From Earliella scabrosa (lineage: Eukaryota; Basidiomycota; Agaricomycetes; Polyporales; Polyporaceae), in the NCBI GenBank assembly GCA_022605405.1, contig JABYQQ010000024.1, positions 124,001 through 188,000 of the forward strand: 64,000 bases of DNA. Reading direction: 5' to 3'. The position numbers and the translations under genes are program-made. This document shows, in pieces, positions 44,934 through 57,359 of this stretch. Each line of letters opens with the position of its first letter. Positions within the stretch are counted from its first letter, which is position 1. Below the pieces are notes generated by a model. The model was not told where the DNA came from and searched no databases. It worked only from the letters and a program-made list of their open reading frames with translations.

Positions 44934-46439
44934 ATGCCAGACCTCCCCCACTCCGCCGCCTTCCCCGCCATCCAGCTCCTCTCCCTCAACCGCGACGTCC
45001 TCTCCACCATCTCCTCCTTCTGCGACGTCCCCGACGCGCTCCATCTCGCCCTCACATGCAAGGATGCCTACGACTTCACCATGCCGCGCATCCTCTCCGA
45101 CGTCTCCATTGGCGACCCCGGTGACGACGACGGCCCAGACCGTCTCGACAAGTTCTGCCGCTTCATGCTCGCAGATCCCCATTCGCGCATGAAGCATCTC
45201 AGAGCGCTGCGCCTTCTCGACGGCGCCTTCGCGCGTCCGACGAGCAGCGCTGGCCGGGCAAGCTGGGATGCGGACTTCGCCCCCGCCGACATCCTCGCGC
45301 AGCTCCTCATCCAGGCCACCAATCTCCGCATTATCCAAATCCGCGACGCAGAGCCCCTCTTCCAATCCCACCCCGCTGTCTACGAGGCCCTCGCTCAGCT
45401 TCCTAACCTCAAGGAGCTCTCCCTCTACTACATCGGCAACTCATGCCTCAAGGCCATGTCTCAGCTCCGCAGCAGGCCCGCAATCATCGAGAACGGCCTC
45501 TGGAAGGACGGGCCCCGTCCCCAGGGTGACATAACCCCGTTTGGCCCGTACGTCAATTCTTTGCGACACCTCAAGCTCTGGGAGTGCGGGTGCATGCTCG
45601 AGAGCATCATCGACCGTCACATCTGGCCCAACGTCCACACCCTCGACATTGGCGGGCGCATCGCCAAGATTTCGGAGCTCGCACACGCGTTCCCTAACCT
45701 CCAGCGGCTTACCTTCTTCCTGGAATTTTCCGTTAAGCAGGAGACGGGTCCGGCTGCCTGCTGGCCCGAGCTAGACTATCTTGAGACGAGTGCCCCTATC
45801 CCCTCGTTCCCCTCCCCCGCGCGCCGGCTGCAGATTCAGTACCCTATCGGCGCGCGGTTGAGCACCCAGAACGACCTCAAGACGCTTCCGCTCATGGAGA
45901 AGACCAACCCAGTCGTCCTGTCATGTACCATTTCCAACACGGTCTCGGAGACCATGCTCGAGCGCATGAAGAGCTCGATGCCGTCTCTGCGGTATCTGGA
46001 GCTCATCGTCAACGACGGATCCGGACGCCCCAACATGCAGTGGCCAGCTTTCCAGGATTGGGTTGTGCGTGTCCTCGTTGTCTGTATCTTCGCGTCAATC
46101 TGATCTCTCGTAAAGGAGCGAAACCTTGAGATCATGCGGACGACCTCCATTACGGGCCTGTGCATTGCTTTCGCCGGCGCAGGCACGAATCTCTCAACGC
46201 CCGACGCACGCCGGCGCACTTTCCACATCGCCCGTGTGCTCACGCGGACGATCAAGACGCTCACCTACATCGGAGTCGGTCACCACGACTGCAACGAGTC
46301 GATGTACGACATCGACTGCGCGTGGTACCGGGTGACGTCGCGGCCCGCGGACGAGGCGCAACCGCCGGAGGTGCACCCTCTGTCGCCTGCGGAAGGAGAG
46401 CGGATACGGGAGTACCTCCTGGACACCCCGCGGGAGTAA
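44934..46439 (+). CDS. F-box protein with LRR-like region
   Basis: Exon 1 (44934-46064) and exon 2 (46116-46439), joined by a 51-nt intron, encode 484 residues. An F-box lies at about residues 14-55: LLSLNRDVLSTISSFC, then VPDALHLALTCKDAYDFTMP. The remainder has regularly spaced Leu-rich units such as LKHLRALRLLD-type, LPNLKELSLYYIGN, LRHLKLWECGCMLE, FPNLQRLTFFLEF and MPSLRYLELIVNDG, an LRR-like solenoid. Such proteins are abundant in Agaricomycetes and are presumed substrate adaptors of SCF ubiquitin ligases. MPDLPHSAAF is chosen as start because it sits right before the F-box. An upstream in-frame ATG at 44859, with or without an intron from GTGAGT at 44869 to the CAG at 44938-44940, is possible. 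Confidence 0.85.
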
Positions 46440-46798
46440 ACTGGCCAACGATGGTTAGTCGTTTGCCTTTTCGTGCGGGAGGCGCGCATGACCTACACGA
46501 CCCCCCGCAGGGCTTCACACGTCCGACGTGCGTGGTGCGCGACGTGATTGGCTCCTCGCTGGTCGATATGCCGGAACGATCTGGGGCGAGCGCCACTGGC
46601 GGTTTTCTGGGATATCCACGCTCGGTTCGTGCCTCGGTTCTTTGTGGGATTCGCGTCCGCGCCGTTCGTCCCTTTCGCTGTAACATATACTGTCTTTCGG
46701 GGAACCTGCCTGCCTTACTTAGTGGAAGAGTATGTCACCCGCACGGGGATACATATATACATCGCCATCTGTGCTAACTACGCGTAGTGTACTATAGC

Positions 46799-46826
46799 TC
46801 TCCCTCCCTCCCTCCCTCCCTCCCTC
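46799..46826. repeat. TCCC tetranucleotide microsatellite
   Basis: About seven CTCC/TCCC units lie 360 bp after the F-box gene, followed by a short ATCTC repeat (46830-46846). Confidence 0.9.
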
Positions 46827-46846
46827 GGCCATCTCATCTCATCTCT

Positions 46847-49056
46847 CGTTGCTGTATATGTCCCCTGCTTAACATTCAACACACCTGCTGATACCTACTA
46901 GCCACCCCCTCCCGCCCCCGGACTCGGACAGTGGAAACCCGGAAGTTGGAACAGGATCGATATCAGGATAGATTTGTACCCACTGCAGCGCGCCTGCGAG
47001 CGCGCGCGGTTGACGACATGCGACGACGACTATGAATAAAACAACACTTCTCAGCCCCGCGGACGAGCACGCAGAGACAGACTTACTGTGCGCGAGAGCT
47101 TTTCTGACTGGGGGAGGGGCCGCGTGACCTGCCCGCAGGACACTCAGACATTCAGACGCGGGCCCGCGAGCAGTATGCAGCCAAGCTTCTGGTATGCGAT
47201 CCGCAGGGCGGCTGGGATTGACGCAGCGCATGTGCCATTCAATGTGCATGGGGACGGGCTCTGGCATTTGGTGGCATCAGCGGGAGAGAAGACACGGAAG
47301 GTGATACATTGCGCAATGGGGAGGAGACATTCTGAGAGAAGACATGGACGGGACCGTGACGTTCGGGCGACTCGGAGGAGGACGTTAACCCCCGACGGTC
47401 TCGCGTGCTGGAGGGGCCATCGCACACTAGTAGTATCAGTACCAGGCGCCGCCCACATTGCACTGCATATTGTACCCGCCGTGCCAGGGCGTGCTGGGAA
47501 GGACTTCCAGCATTCTGTCATTGGCGCGAGCGTAGCGAGGCATGGTGGTGAGAACGCTCTTGGGCCTTGGTCGTCCGAGTCGACATACTCAGTGCAGACG
47601 GCCCGGCAGGCAGGCGCGCGTCTGCTTACTATGTAGCCACCGCAGGGCCCAGTAGCGCTGTTTCGTAAGGGCCTCCCACCACGATCAAGGAGGGCGATAA
47701 GTTGCCGGTAGCAGTACCTTCCCCAGACCCCTGAGGGCTGAGGAGCCCACGTCGGTTCCGCTCTGATGAAGGGCTCGAGATGAAGGGGCTTCTGGGTGGT
47801 TATGACTACAGCCGGACCGAGATGAATGTGAGTGTGTGTCGGAATGTCGCAACTGGGGCCGGTCGGGCGACTTATGTGCGGTGCCGGCGGCATCCCCTGC
47901 AGGCCCTGGGTTCGTGGCGTCCTGAATGTTTCCGCATCCATCTGCATCCAGTGCGCGCTCGAAGTCGGAAGAGTCGAGTATTCGCATGCATGATGGGACG
48001 AGCGGGTCGGGGTCGAGTAGACGTACCTGTTGCAGGACCTGGCCCGGAATTACAAGGTTTGACGACGCATCGACATTCATATACATCGCCCAGGACCTGC
48101 GCATGCGAGTCCGTGAGTCCGTGAGTTTTCCCCATATCCAAATTCGTGCAACCGGAATATGAGTGTGCCGCCATTCCCCACCACAGCACGCTGTTCCTTT
48201 CTCGGCGCACGATCTTTGGGGTTCGTCAGTGCTGCTCCCCGAACCTCAACGTCATCGGAAGTCGAATCCGAACACACTGCGCGGAATCATCATTGTATGA
48301 GCGTTCGAAAGCGTTCTGGATCAATCACCTGCCTTGGGCGTTCTTGGTGTGGTATGCACTTTACCTTTGCGGCGAAGAAGCAGGCGGGGCGCGCATAATC
48401 ACGCGTTGGAGCTTCGACGAGTTAGCCAAAAACAAATGGACGGACGCACACGGACACGGACACAGATCCAACGTTGCAGGAAATGCAGAGAGTCGGGTCT
48501 GTGACTCGGCTTGAAGCTGTGAGGCAAGAGAGGCAGGACACAATGACATTCGAACAAACAGACATTCGTCCGGCCGGCATCCAGCTCTTCCGCGTGCCGG
48601 ATCTCGAACGAGACAGCTTCGAAGAAGCCTGCAGATAGCTGGAATACGAATATACGTACCTGAGGCGTTTGGAGGACTCAGGAGGGTCTGCGCAGTGGCT
48701 GAGTGCGGATCCTGAGGGGCACATTTGCGGGCGGATCCATGCTTCATCGATACACGGGCGCGTCCATCGCAGGCGCGCTCTTCGCTGCTCTTCGAGAGTG
48801 ATTTCATGCCAAGATGCAGGTCATTGCCCTCCGCACGCATGCGCATGGGAGGTCGAGCAGCTCTGGGCCCGTGAAGACGAGGATTCGCCGCACACATGAT
48901 GCGGGGAAACCCTGGGAGGACAAGGGAGGTGGAGTGCGCTAAAGGGTGCGAGCCACGTGGTGGTGGGAGTTGCAGAGTCAGAGCCGGGGGCAGCCAAACA
49001 CGGGTCAACAAAGGCCTCTCCTGTTACCGTCCTGCTCGTTGTTGACGACGGCGTCC
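46847..49056. other. No gene supported
   Basis: Open frames on both strands (for example 47144-47947 minus, 48361-49011 minus) have mixed codon use and no motif. This is likely the promoter side of the FHA gene and the downstream flank of the F-box gene. Confidence 0.4.
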
Positions 49057-51786
49057 ATGATGCCTGCCCCCTTCTCCACCCCGCACGCCCCCGTGCCCCT
49101 TCCTGCGCTCTACTTGTACCCGCTCAATGACTCCTTCGTCCCCAAGCACATCTCCCTCGTCAACAACCAGCGCGTCAAGATCGGCCGCCAGACCAACGCG
49201 AAGACCGTCCCCGCAGAACGCAATGGCTACTTTGATTCCAAGGTGCTCAGCAGGCAGCACGCAGAGGTGTGGGAGGAGAATAGCAAGGTGCGCTTTTAAT
49301 GCACGCTGCGCCCCCAGGGGCCCCCGTCGCCCGCGTCGCGCTGACTCGAACCACTCGTCATCAAGATCTGGATAAAGGACGTGAAAAGCTCCAACGGCAC
49401 CTTCATCAACGGCGAGCGGCTCAGCCCCGAGGGGCTTGAGTCCGACCCGTTCGAGCTCAAGACCGACGACATCGTCGTACGTTGAGAAAATCCCCGTCCC
49501 GTGACGCGCTGTTGGCGTCGTGGTCTCACGCCCTCCCTTCTGCAGGAATTCGGCATCGATATCGTCGGCGAGGACAACAAGACCATCGTTCACCACAAGG
49601 TCGCCGCACGCGTCGTATGCGTATTCACGGAGCTCGACGCGCAGGCCGCGCAACGCGCCGAAGCACAGGCGCAGCAGCAAGGGGCGCAGAGTTACATGGG
49701 CGCGATCCCGAACCAGCCTGGTGCCGGTAACAGCGCATTCAACTTCGCTGGCAACGGCCAGGGCAGCTCTAATGGGGTCAATGGCCCACAACGGAGACCA
49801 ACGCTCCAGCCTCAGGGTCTCGTAGGGATGGGTGGTATGGGCGGGAACGTGCGTGTCCCAGGGAAGAGTGGCCTCACGTTCGACCACATCCTCAGCCGGT
49901 TACAAGGCGAGCTTCAGAAAAGCCGCGAGACCGGCGCCGAGCTCCACTCGTTGAGCAGCGGCCTTGCAGAGATCCATGATACTCTTGGTGGAAACCTCGT
50001 ACGTCCGGGTTATATGCTCCTTACATCAACATGACCTCAATCTCCGCTGCAGCCTCCGAATCTCCAGCCCTACCCTGCCACCTTACCACCGGTCATGCCA
50101 GCACAAGCAGCAGCCCGCGCTCAGGAGGAAAGCCAGCAGCGGCAAGCAGCTGAGTCCTCACAGGGTGTTGCCGAGCTCCAGGCTCAGCTGCAGGACACCC
50201 AGAGGTCGCTAGCAGATCATGTGGAGAAGGTCCGCACGCTGGAAGGTATGCTTGCTGAGCACGAGGCGATTAAGCGGGAGGTCAGCTCTCTTCGCGATGC
50301 CATGGAAGAGAGGAAGCGGGAGATGGAGCTTTTCCGCGTCACCAGTTCTCGCCGCCAACACGACCAGCACGACGACGATAACGACTTTACATCCGACGAT
50401 GACGATGCCCGGAGTGTTTCAACGGTCGTCCCTCACGAACTGGAACGCGTAGACGAGGAGGATGAAGAGCAGATTGCCGCCGAGGAGGAGGAAGAGCGGC
50501 GTAGACGAAGAGAAGAGCTCGGCCGTCCCCGCACTCCCGAACCCACGGGTATGGGTATGTCCGAGGACGACGACGAGCAGGAGCAGGACCAGTTCCGGAA
50601 GCAGACAGTCACCGATCTCCGTCCGCGGCCGTCATCTCCCCCTCCCCCTCCCCGCGTCTCTGCCCCCGCTGTTCCTGACGAGCTCACCGAGCGGCTCAAT
50701 GCCCTCGCTAAGCAACTTGAGATGGCGCTCGATCTCTCCCGGTCCCTCGAGGCTCAACATGCCAGCGCCCAATCAACTATCTCGGTCCTCGAGGCGAAGG
50801 TCGCTTCGCTCGAGAACATGGTCCAGGTGACTCAGAGTCAAGTGCAGTCACAGGTCGAGGTGACCGAGCAGCTGGTGCAGGCTTCGGAGGCCGCCCGGGC
50901 CGCTCCTCAGGAACCTTCGGTTCCTGCCGCTGCTGTCGAAGAGGCGAGGAAACAGGAGCGTGAGTCGCTCACGACGATGTTCTCCGAGTGGAAGAAGAAC
51001 GTGGAGGGGAGATGGAGTAGCGTGCACGAGGACTGGACGGAGGAGCGCGAGCGTCTGCGCCGAGCGAAGGAGGAGTGGGAGATTCGGATGCGGGCGGCGG
51101 AGGACACGGTGACCAACGCGGCGGCGAAGGTTGAGACGGGGTTGCTATCTTTGGCATCCTTTCAGGCCCAACAGCACAACCTCATGAACGGCAACGCCAA
51201 GCCCCACTCAAGTGGTGGGCTCGTCACCCCGCCAAGTCCCAGGAGTTTATCGGCCGAGTCGACGCGCCCGAGGCAACGACGGAAACGGGTCAGTGCATCA
51301 AGAGGTCGGACCCGATCACGGTCGATGTCGCCTGCACGGACGGATGAAGGCCTGGAGAGCTCCTCTGTCCACGATGCCGAGGGAAGTGAGGCGTCTTTCT
51401 CTGGTCCCCGCCGACGATCACCATGGTCCGTTGACGACTCGAGCGACTCGGAGGGCTTGCATCCCAGCGATCGTGAACGGGGTGATGGGCCAGAAACCAG
51501 AAAGATGCCCTTCCCCATCACGCCGGAGTCGTCAGTTGTCAATCAGCCGATATCAACTGCGGCGAGCGTAGCAGCGTCGAGTGCAACAGCGGACGCACGC
51601 GCACAACAGCCTTCAAAGGCTCCTGTGAGTTCCGCAAGCCCGTCCGCTCCTCTTGCCTCCCCTAATGGCGATGTTGCGTTGCAGCATCCATATCATAATT
51701 TCTCCGCGGCGGTTGGTGTCGCGGTGTTAGCGGTGGCGACACTGGCGGTGATGTGGAGGGTGAAGCCGGAGACAGTGTCAGTATAG
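49057..51786 (+). CDS. FHA-domain, coiled-coil, tail-anchored protein (SLMAP/Far10/Vps64-like)
   Basis: Exons 49057-49287, 49366-49476, 49546-49998 and 50053-51786 encode 842 residues. The FHA domain spans about residues 15-135 with RVKIGRQT, KVLSRQHAEVWEE and VKSSNGTFINGERLS (phosphothreonine-binding Arg, Ser-Arg-His and Asn-Gly). A disordered Gln/Gly region follows, then acidic (EDEEQIAAEEEEERRRRREE) and heptad-rich segments (about residues 310-400 and 470-650; LEAKVASLENMVQVTQSQVQ). The last 30 residues hold one hydrophobic helix (AAVGVAVLAVATLAVMW) and a short lumenal end, the layout of tail-anchored proteins. This architecture is that of STRIPAK subunits SLMAP (animals), Far9/Far10/Vps64 (yeast) and PRO45 (Sordaria), which recruit the phosphatase complex to ER, nuclear envelope or mitochondria and affect hyphal fusion and sexual development. 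No defects were seen. Confidence 0.9.
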
Positions 51787-53365
51787 TGGGAGGTGCAGCA
51801 GCAAGCAAAAACGGCCATGTATCACGCGCATGTAGGTGACGAGTTTTCCTCTATCCACCATCCACGACGCCTCGTTCCCTCAACCTCTCTTCCTTGATAT
51901 CCCGGAATTCGCCGCCTTCGCCTCTTCGTCTTCGCACTCGTCTCATGCCCTCTCTTGCCTAGTTCTCGTCTTCGTCTCATTTGATTCACCCTTCCCTTGC
52001 CCTCGCCGTACCTCCTTGTATGCGCGTTCGAGGATCCTTCTCTGCCGACCCACCTGCCGCGCGCCTGTCGCGACAGTACCCGCCCCTCCTTCAGTCTCCC
52101 TTTATCCTCCCCGGCTCCTCTCCTCACCCTCTCTCCGTGTCCTCGTCGGATCCGACCAGCATACATACGCATATGTACATAACTCTCTCTCTCCGATCTC
52201 GTTCCTCTCACCCATGTCCCTTACTTTCGTCGTCGGTTAGTATTTAACGACCCCTAATGACTACCTCTCTTATCTTATGATCTTCCCTCTCCTCCCTCCC
52301 GCATTAGAGCCGCTTGTGTGTAGCGTTGGTGCTTGCCGAAGGTGAGCGTGCTCGTCGTCGTGGGCGTTCTTGGATAGAGTTTGGAATCCCTAGCCTATAG
52401 AGTCGCTGGAATGATACAGCTGTTGTTGCCATCGTGGTTCGTATTGCCGGGTTGCGGGCTGCTGTGATGAATGCGGTAGCCCTCCGACGTCGGTCTCGTC
52501 GGGAAGCAGACCGGCGGTGGACGACCGAGTACTATCATGGTGAGTCGCTCGGCAACCTCATGTGCATGTGCCTCACTCATGGAAGGCTTCCAGTACTCTG
52601 TCACGGAGGCTCGGACTCTTTATCTCCGAGTCTTGGAGGTTCTGCTTCTGAGCAAGGTGTGGCACCTTTGCAAGGGTTCCGCAGCCCGCTCCGACCAATT
52701 GTGCCTAGCCCTACGCGGATTCACGTACGCCGACGCAATGATCCCACAGTGCCACCTGCGCTAGAGGCTACCTGCTATTTGCAATTGGCACCCTTGAACC
52801 GTGCTTCGGGGCTATCCCGACCAACAAATCAGGTACTGATGACTGTGGTTCTCATCCAGATTCCATTCAACATATGTCGATCGAAGACGTCCACCCTCAA
52901 CCTTCTCTAGCATTATGTATACCACATGTCCTATCTGGATACTCAGGAAGGTAAGAGCTTAACATGTTGCTACTCATGTTCACATCTATTCAAAGATAGG
53001 GACACCAGGCGGAGTCATGGGGCGATGGCTTCCACTGACGCCAGGTACAGCGTATTGTAGAGGATGGCATAAGCACTTACTGAATGCAGGTGAACCAATG
53101 CCGTCATTTCGCTATATCCATATGTTTTACTAAACTATTCATCGTCTCCTAGCATGACACACGTCATCCGGCAGAACAAATCAGCGGGCGTAATAGGTTG
53201 AACGCAATAACCTCAAGAACTTGAATGCTTCCAGGCTTCGAATAACCGCCCGCCGTGCCGATATATACCTCCCTCAAGGCCGGCCTCAGTTGCAACCCTC
53301 GCGGTCCTCGACAGCAACTCTCTCCTACACATCGACAGTTCGCTCTCTCAGCCACGTATACTCAC
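51787..53365. other. No gene supported
   Basis: The 3' flank of the FHA gene (CT-rich to about 52300), then AT-richer sequence before the next DUF6533 gene. Short frames only. Confidence 0.45.
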
Positions 53366-55260
53366 ATGAGTGTCGATGCCTCTTATTCCAAGCTCACCCC
53401 CGAAGACCTTGAGACGACGTTAGTCAGTCTCAACAACCTTCAGATCAATGAGGTGAATCAATGCACTGCGACGGTGGATTCGTGTCTACTGACTTTTTTG
53501 CTGCCACAGTACATCATAGGTACATCCCCTCGGCATGCCCCTGACGATTCCAGCACAACACTGAAGTAGAGCTGTTCTAAGCCGCTTCCCTCACCTACGC
53601 AGTGCGTACGTGTTGCATCTACGATTTCAGGAACTAACATATGCTCTCAGGTGCTGGAGATGATGGCTACGCTTCCTGACGAGGTTGGTGCACGTGATGT
53701 TCCAGAATTCGCGCCCTGACAACTCAATATATCGTTCCAAAGATTGCGTTGATCTGGCCGGATAAGATGAACATAATGAAGTTCCTCTTCCTCGTCAACA
53801 AATATTCGATTCTTGTCGATGGACCGTTACTGCTATTCAGTCAGTATGTCGTACTTGCTACTGGCGCCGCCCGCTGACGCTTCTCAGCCTATCTCGCGAC
53901 CCAGGATCCGCACGTACGTCTCACACGGGTATTATACCGCATATGGCGCTAATAAACATCACGAAAAGCGACAAGTAACGGAATATGCGATAACGGCATG
54001 TGGGTATCCTGCCGTCACTGAAGTTTATTCGTATATAATACTCCGAGTCGTCGTTAGGGCTCTACGCCGTTGGCATTCTGTGCTCTGAGGGTAAGTGTTT
54101 CCTATTACTCTCTAGCATCATCGTCGTTCGCCATTGACAAGTGAATTCAGGCATCCTCATGATGAGAACTATGGCACTTTGGAGTTTCAGCAGGTCCATC
54201 AAACTGATCGTCGCAGCGTTCACACTAGAACTATCGGTATGTTGCTTGACCCTCAGTGTTCTTGCTAGTGCTTTATGATACTTATCTCAAGTCAGGCTAT
54301 CGGATTGTATTCAATATACAATACGATGATTGGCTTATTTGGTCAGTGTAGCCGCGCCGCCCCTGGACAAGACTGGCCTAATGCTTGGAGCAGAGTCTTC
54401 AAGTTCGAGGGGCGCCCTCAATTCCCAGATCACCTACCTACATAAAACCGCGACTCAAGACCGCGATAGCTGGCCGGCGTATACATGCCTCTTGATTGGG
54501 GAGACCGGTTAGTATGTCCGCTACCCTTGCTAATCCATCCTAGGTTGATCTCTACATAGCAATCGTCATTGCCACCCTCTTGAGGCGGCGTTGGGATGAA
54601 TCTACTTTTCATTTATTCCGTGACACCCCTCGCAACGTTTCCGAGTCAGAGCTCAGTATGGTCAGCGGTCAGTCCAACGGACTGCTGATACGCACGCTCT
54701 ACCATGATGGTCAGGACGCGTCATCGGCTGATAATGAACTGCTGATAACGATTTCATCCTCCAGTTTTTGTCTTCTATCTCATTGTTTTCGGTATGTCGT
54801 CACATCATCGCGTATGCAAGCTGTTCAAGACCTGCGGCTCAATCTGATCGCTTCAGCGACATCTATTGCGAATCAACTTGTGATATTCCTGGCCCCTGTG
54901 AGTCAACTAAGTAGTAACCATTCCGCACCTTCGCCAATATAACATTGATTGTTCTATCAGCTGGAACTTGTGTCATTCATGCGGATGTCAGTTTTCCGCC
55001 TTGCGCTTTGATCTTATGTCTTGTGCGAGAACGTTTGGCTGACTTCCTGACCTTCCAGGCCCATACGTGTGATCCACAGTTCACTCTGTGGACGCGTCCT
55101 CATCAACCTCCGGAAGGCTGCCGCCCAACTGAACCATGATGCGAGCCACACTACCGGCGAGCAGACGACATTGGTGTTCATGCACCGATGTGAACAGACA
55201 TTCACTGGCACCGGCCGGGGTATTGCCTCGGAGAGGCAGAACGATTATGAATCCGCATGA
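53366..55260 (+). CDS. DUF6533 multi-pass membrane protein, plus-strand copy 6
   Basis: Exon 1 (53366-53452, MSVDASYSKLTPEDL) ends NLQINE with a normal GTGAAT donor. Micro-exon 53510-53519 (TAC ATC ATA G) and an AASLTYA exon follow. Next are VLEMMATLPDE, IALIWPDKMNIMKFLFLVNK, MRTMALWSFSRSIKLIVAAF, a DxxSSRGALN exon with RDSWPAYTCLLIGETG, ATLLRRRWDESTFHLFRD, a LIRTLYHDG segment, TSIANQLVIFLAP and the end segment IHSSLCGRVLINLRKAA. The tail ends at TGA 55258-55260. The core IWPDKM...LVNKYSILVD differs from the array (MWSARF...) and matches the edge copy at 63412, so these two form a second subgroup. Base composition is less GC-rich than the array copies. All introns seen are GT-AG. Confidence 0.7.
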
Positions 55261-56719
55261 GGCATGGTGCGTTTCCCTGATGATCATTGAGTAGTACCTT
55301 CATGGTTTCACCTTTCAGGGGCGCTGTAACGATAGTGGTTGCGCCTGGTCGTGGAAGTAGCCGATTGTAGCTACTCTGCCAGTGCGTGCGGTCGAGTAGG
55401 CTCGAAGGTTAGTCGAGGCGTAGTAGCCGAGTTGGTTCGGCGAAGCGTACCATAGACGGTAGTTTAGACGCTCGACAGCACAGCTTGTACCGCGACCGCG
55501 ACCATCTCGTCGAATAGAGTCGCGACCCCCTCGTTTTCTCTCTCTTCCTGCGTCCTGCAACTCGCGACCGCGCTCACCGTCGTCTCGTCCTTTGCGAACT
55601 CCCTGCGACCTGCGGACATCCACCGCGACCCTTAGTCGAAGTGCTCTGCCTCGCCGAACCGTCGAACGCCACGTCGAACCCCTTCCCTGTCCCACACACC
55701 TGCACCTCGGACGTCCCAAGATTACGAAGACCCCACCGGATTACCAGTGCGGCTCGTCGAAGCGAAGACCACTGCAAGCCCTAGGAGATCAGGTTCTCAT
55801 CGGTCCGCGTTGTCGGTAGACGCCCAACGGAGGAGCTCGTCGAACGCGTCGTCGAGCGAGTAGCCCTCGTTCCGCACACTAACGGGTCGCATAGGCGAGT
55901 TCATACGCATATTTAACACGTTGATTCATAGTCTATACCGCGTCTTCCTTCCCGTCAAAGCTCCACCCCATTCCCTCCACATCTGCACACACATATCCCC
56001 CTTCATCCAGCATCGAGAAGACTAGACCCTCGCACACATCTGCGGTTGATCCTTTATAGATATGGTATCTGTTTCCATTCCAGGGATACCGCACACGTCA
56101 CAGGCGCGATAGGTCGAACATCGTCATGCTTCTAGGCCGTGACTGTCGGTCCTAGCTATGTAATGACAATAGGACAACTTGGCAACCCATGTGCACGGCA
56201 ATATGAGGACGTGAAATCGTTCGTCCTCTCACCTATAGGCCGTGCTGCTGGCTGGCACTGGCTAGTGCCAGTGCTCGGCAGACCCGCAGACTCGGAGTCT
56301 GCATGCTTGACAGCGTTATGTTTCGAGCACTGACAACAATCAGGGAGGACGTGCGGCCGACTGAGTTCGAGTGCACCTGTGTCAGTGCTCACAGGGAATC
56401 ATATCCCTGGAAGACGCGGAGGCACCGGGGTCGGAGGGAGCTTACCCCGTGCATTGAAGCCCATGCATCATGGCGAGTCTCGAATAATCGTACAACTAAC
56501 CTACTCTCGAATGCTCTCAGGCTCGTCATCATGGATGAGGAATCGCAAGAACTATATGCGAATTCGCTCTTACCCTGCCAGTGTTCGACAAGAATGGGCG
56601 CTTGAAATCGAGCACGAAGACCGTCCTGCCCGTCCGCCCGTCGGCCTCGATGTCAAGGCATACAAGGAACAAGTGCTCGGTCTGCCCGATTGCGGGCTGT
56701 TGTGCCCCCCTCCCACAGG
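55261..56719. other. Unassigned interval
   Basis: From 55330 to 55900 the sequence is rich in CGA/TCG and has no clear coding frame. Between about 56300 and 56720 short frames with protein-like stretches (EWALEIEHEDRPARPPVGLD) may belong to the chimeric unit at 56720, but no start or splice chain could be built. Confidence 0.3.
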
Positions 56720-57254
56720 TCGTTGAAGAGCCGCGGGAGGACGAGGAGAAGCCGAATGCGCTTATGGGCGCGCATGAGCGGACGAAGGCCAAGACTGAGA
56801 TGAAGGCGCAGGCAGCCGCGGGCGACTTGAGCGGCTTCTTTGGACAGCAGATCGCGTTCAACCAGCTCGTCTCTCTCGGCGCGCTCAAGAAGAACCCTGA
56901 TGGAACGTACACCCAAGCGAACGGGTACACGATGGGTAAGTGCCTCGATAGTTCACCTTCTCTGCGCGTGCGGCCGGAAGCCTGATTGCGTTGTACACAG
57001 CTTGGGACGACTGTAGTGACACGCCGTTCCTGTTCGACACATCGCGCCAGACGGTCGTCACATATGACGACACTTGGTCCTTGGCCGACAAGGCGACGTT
57101 TGCGAGGTAGAACGGTATGGCGAGCTGCGTTACGTGGTCCCTTGACTAGGTGCGTTCGAGTTCTTATAGCATCGACGATGAGGCGCTGATCGCGTGCGTT
57201 TAGGACGATGATTACGCGCTCCAGAACGTTATTCGTAAGAACCTGGGCAAGTGA
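56720..57254 (+). pseudogene. C-terminal piece of a GH18 chitinase with stop codons
   Basis: The plus strand encodes FNQLVSLGALKKNPDGTYTQ followed by ANGYTM, then after a GTAAGT...CACAG intron (about 56937-56999) AWDDCSDTPFLFDTSRQTV and TYDDTWSLADKATFAR, and finally ALQNVIRKNLGK at TGA 57252-57254. These are the conserved end strands of basidiomycete GH18 chitinases. Two glutamine positions of the family (before NGMASC and after TWSLD) are TAG here (57108-57110 and 57147-57149). The catalytic DxxDxDxE half is absent from the window. The upstream part (EEPREDEEKPNALMGAHER) is not chitinase-like, so the piece is fused to foreign sequence. Clearly decayed. Confidence 0.65.
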
Positions 57255-57359
57255 GGTGGAGAGGCGCATGTCTTGAGATTACTGAACATTCTAGTGTTCC
57301 GTCTTCACGATCATATATGACACGACGCTCACGACATGATTCTCGACGACGCATCATGA

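Noticed and set aside
47144..47947. 267-codon minus-strand open frame
   Set aside because: No domain or membrane segment, and it is overlapped by frames of similar quality on the other strand.
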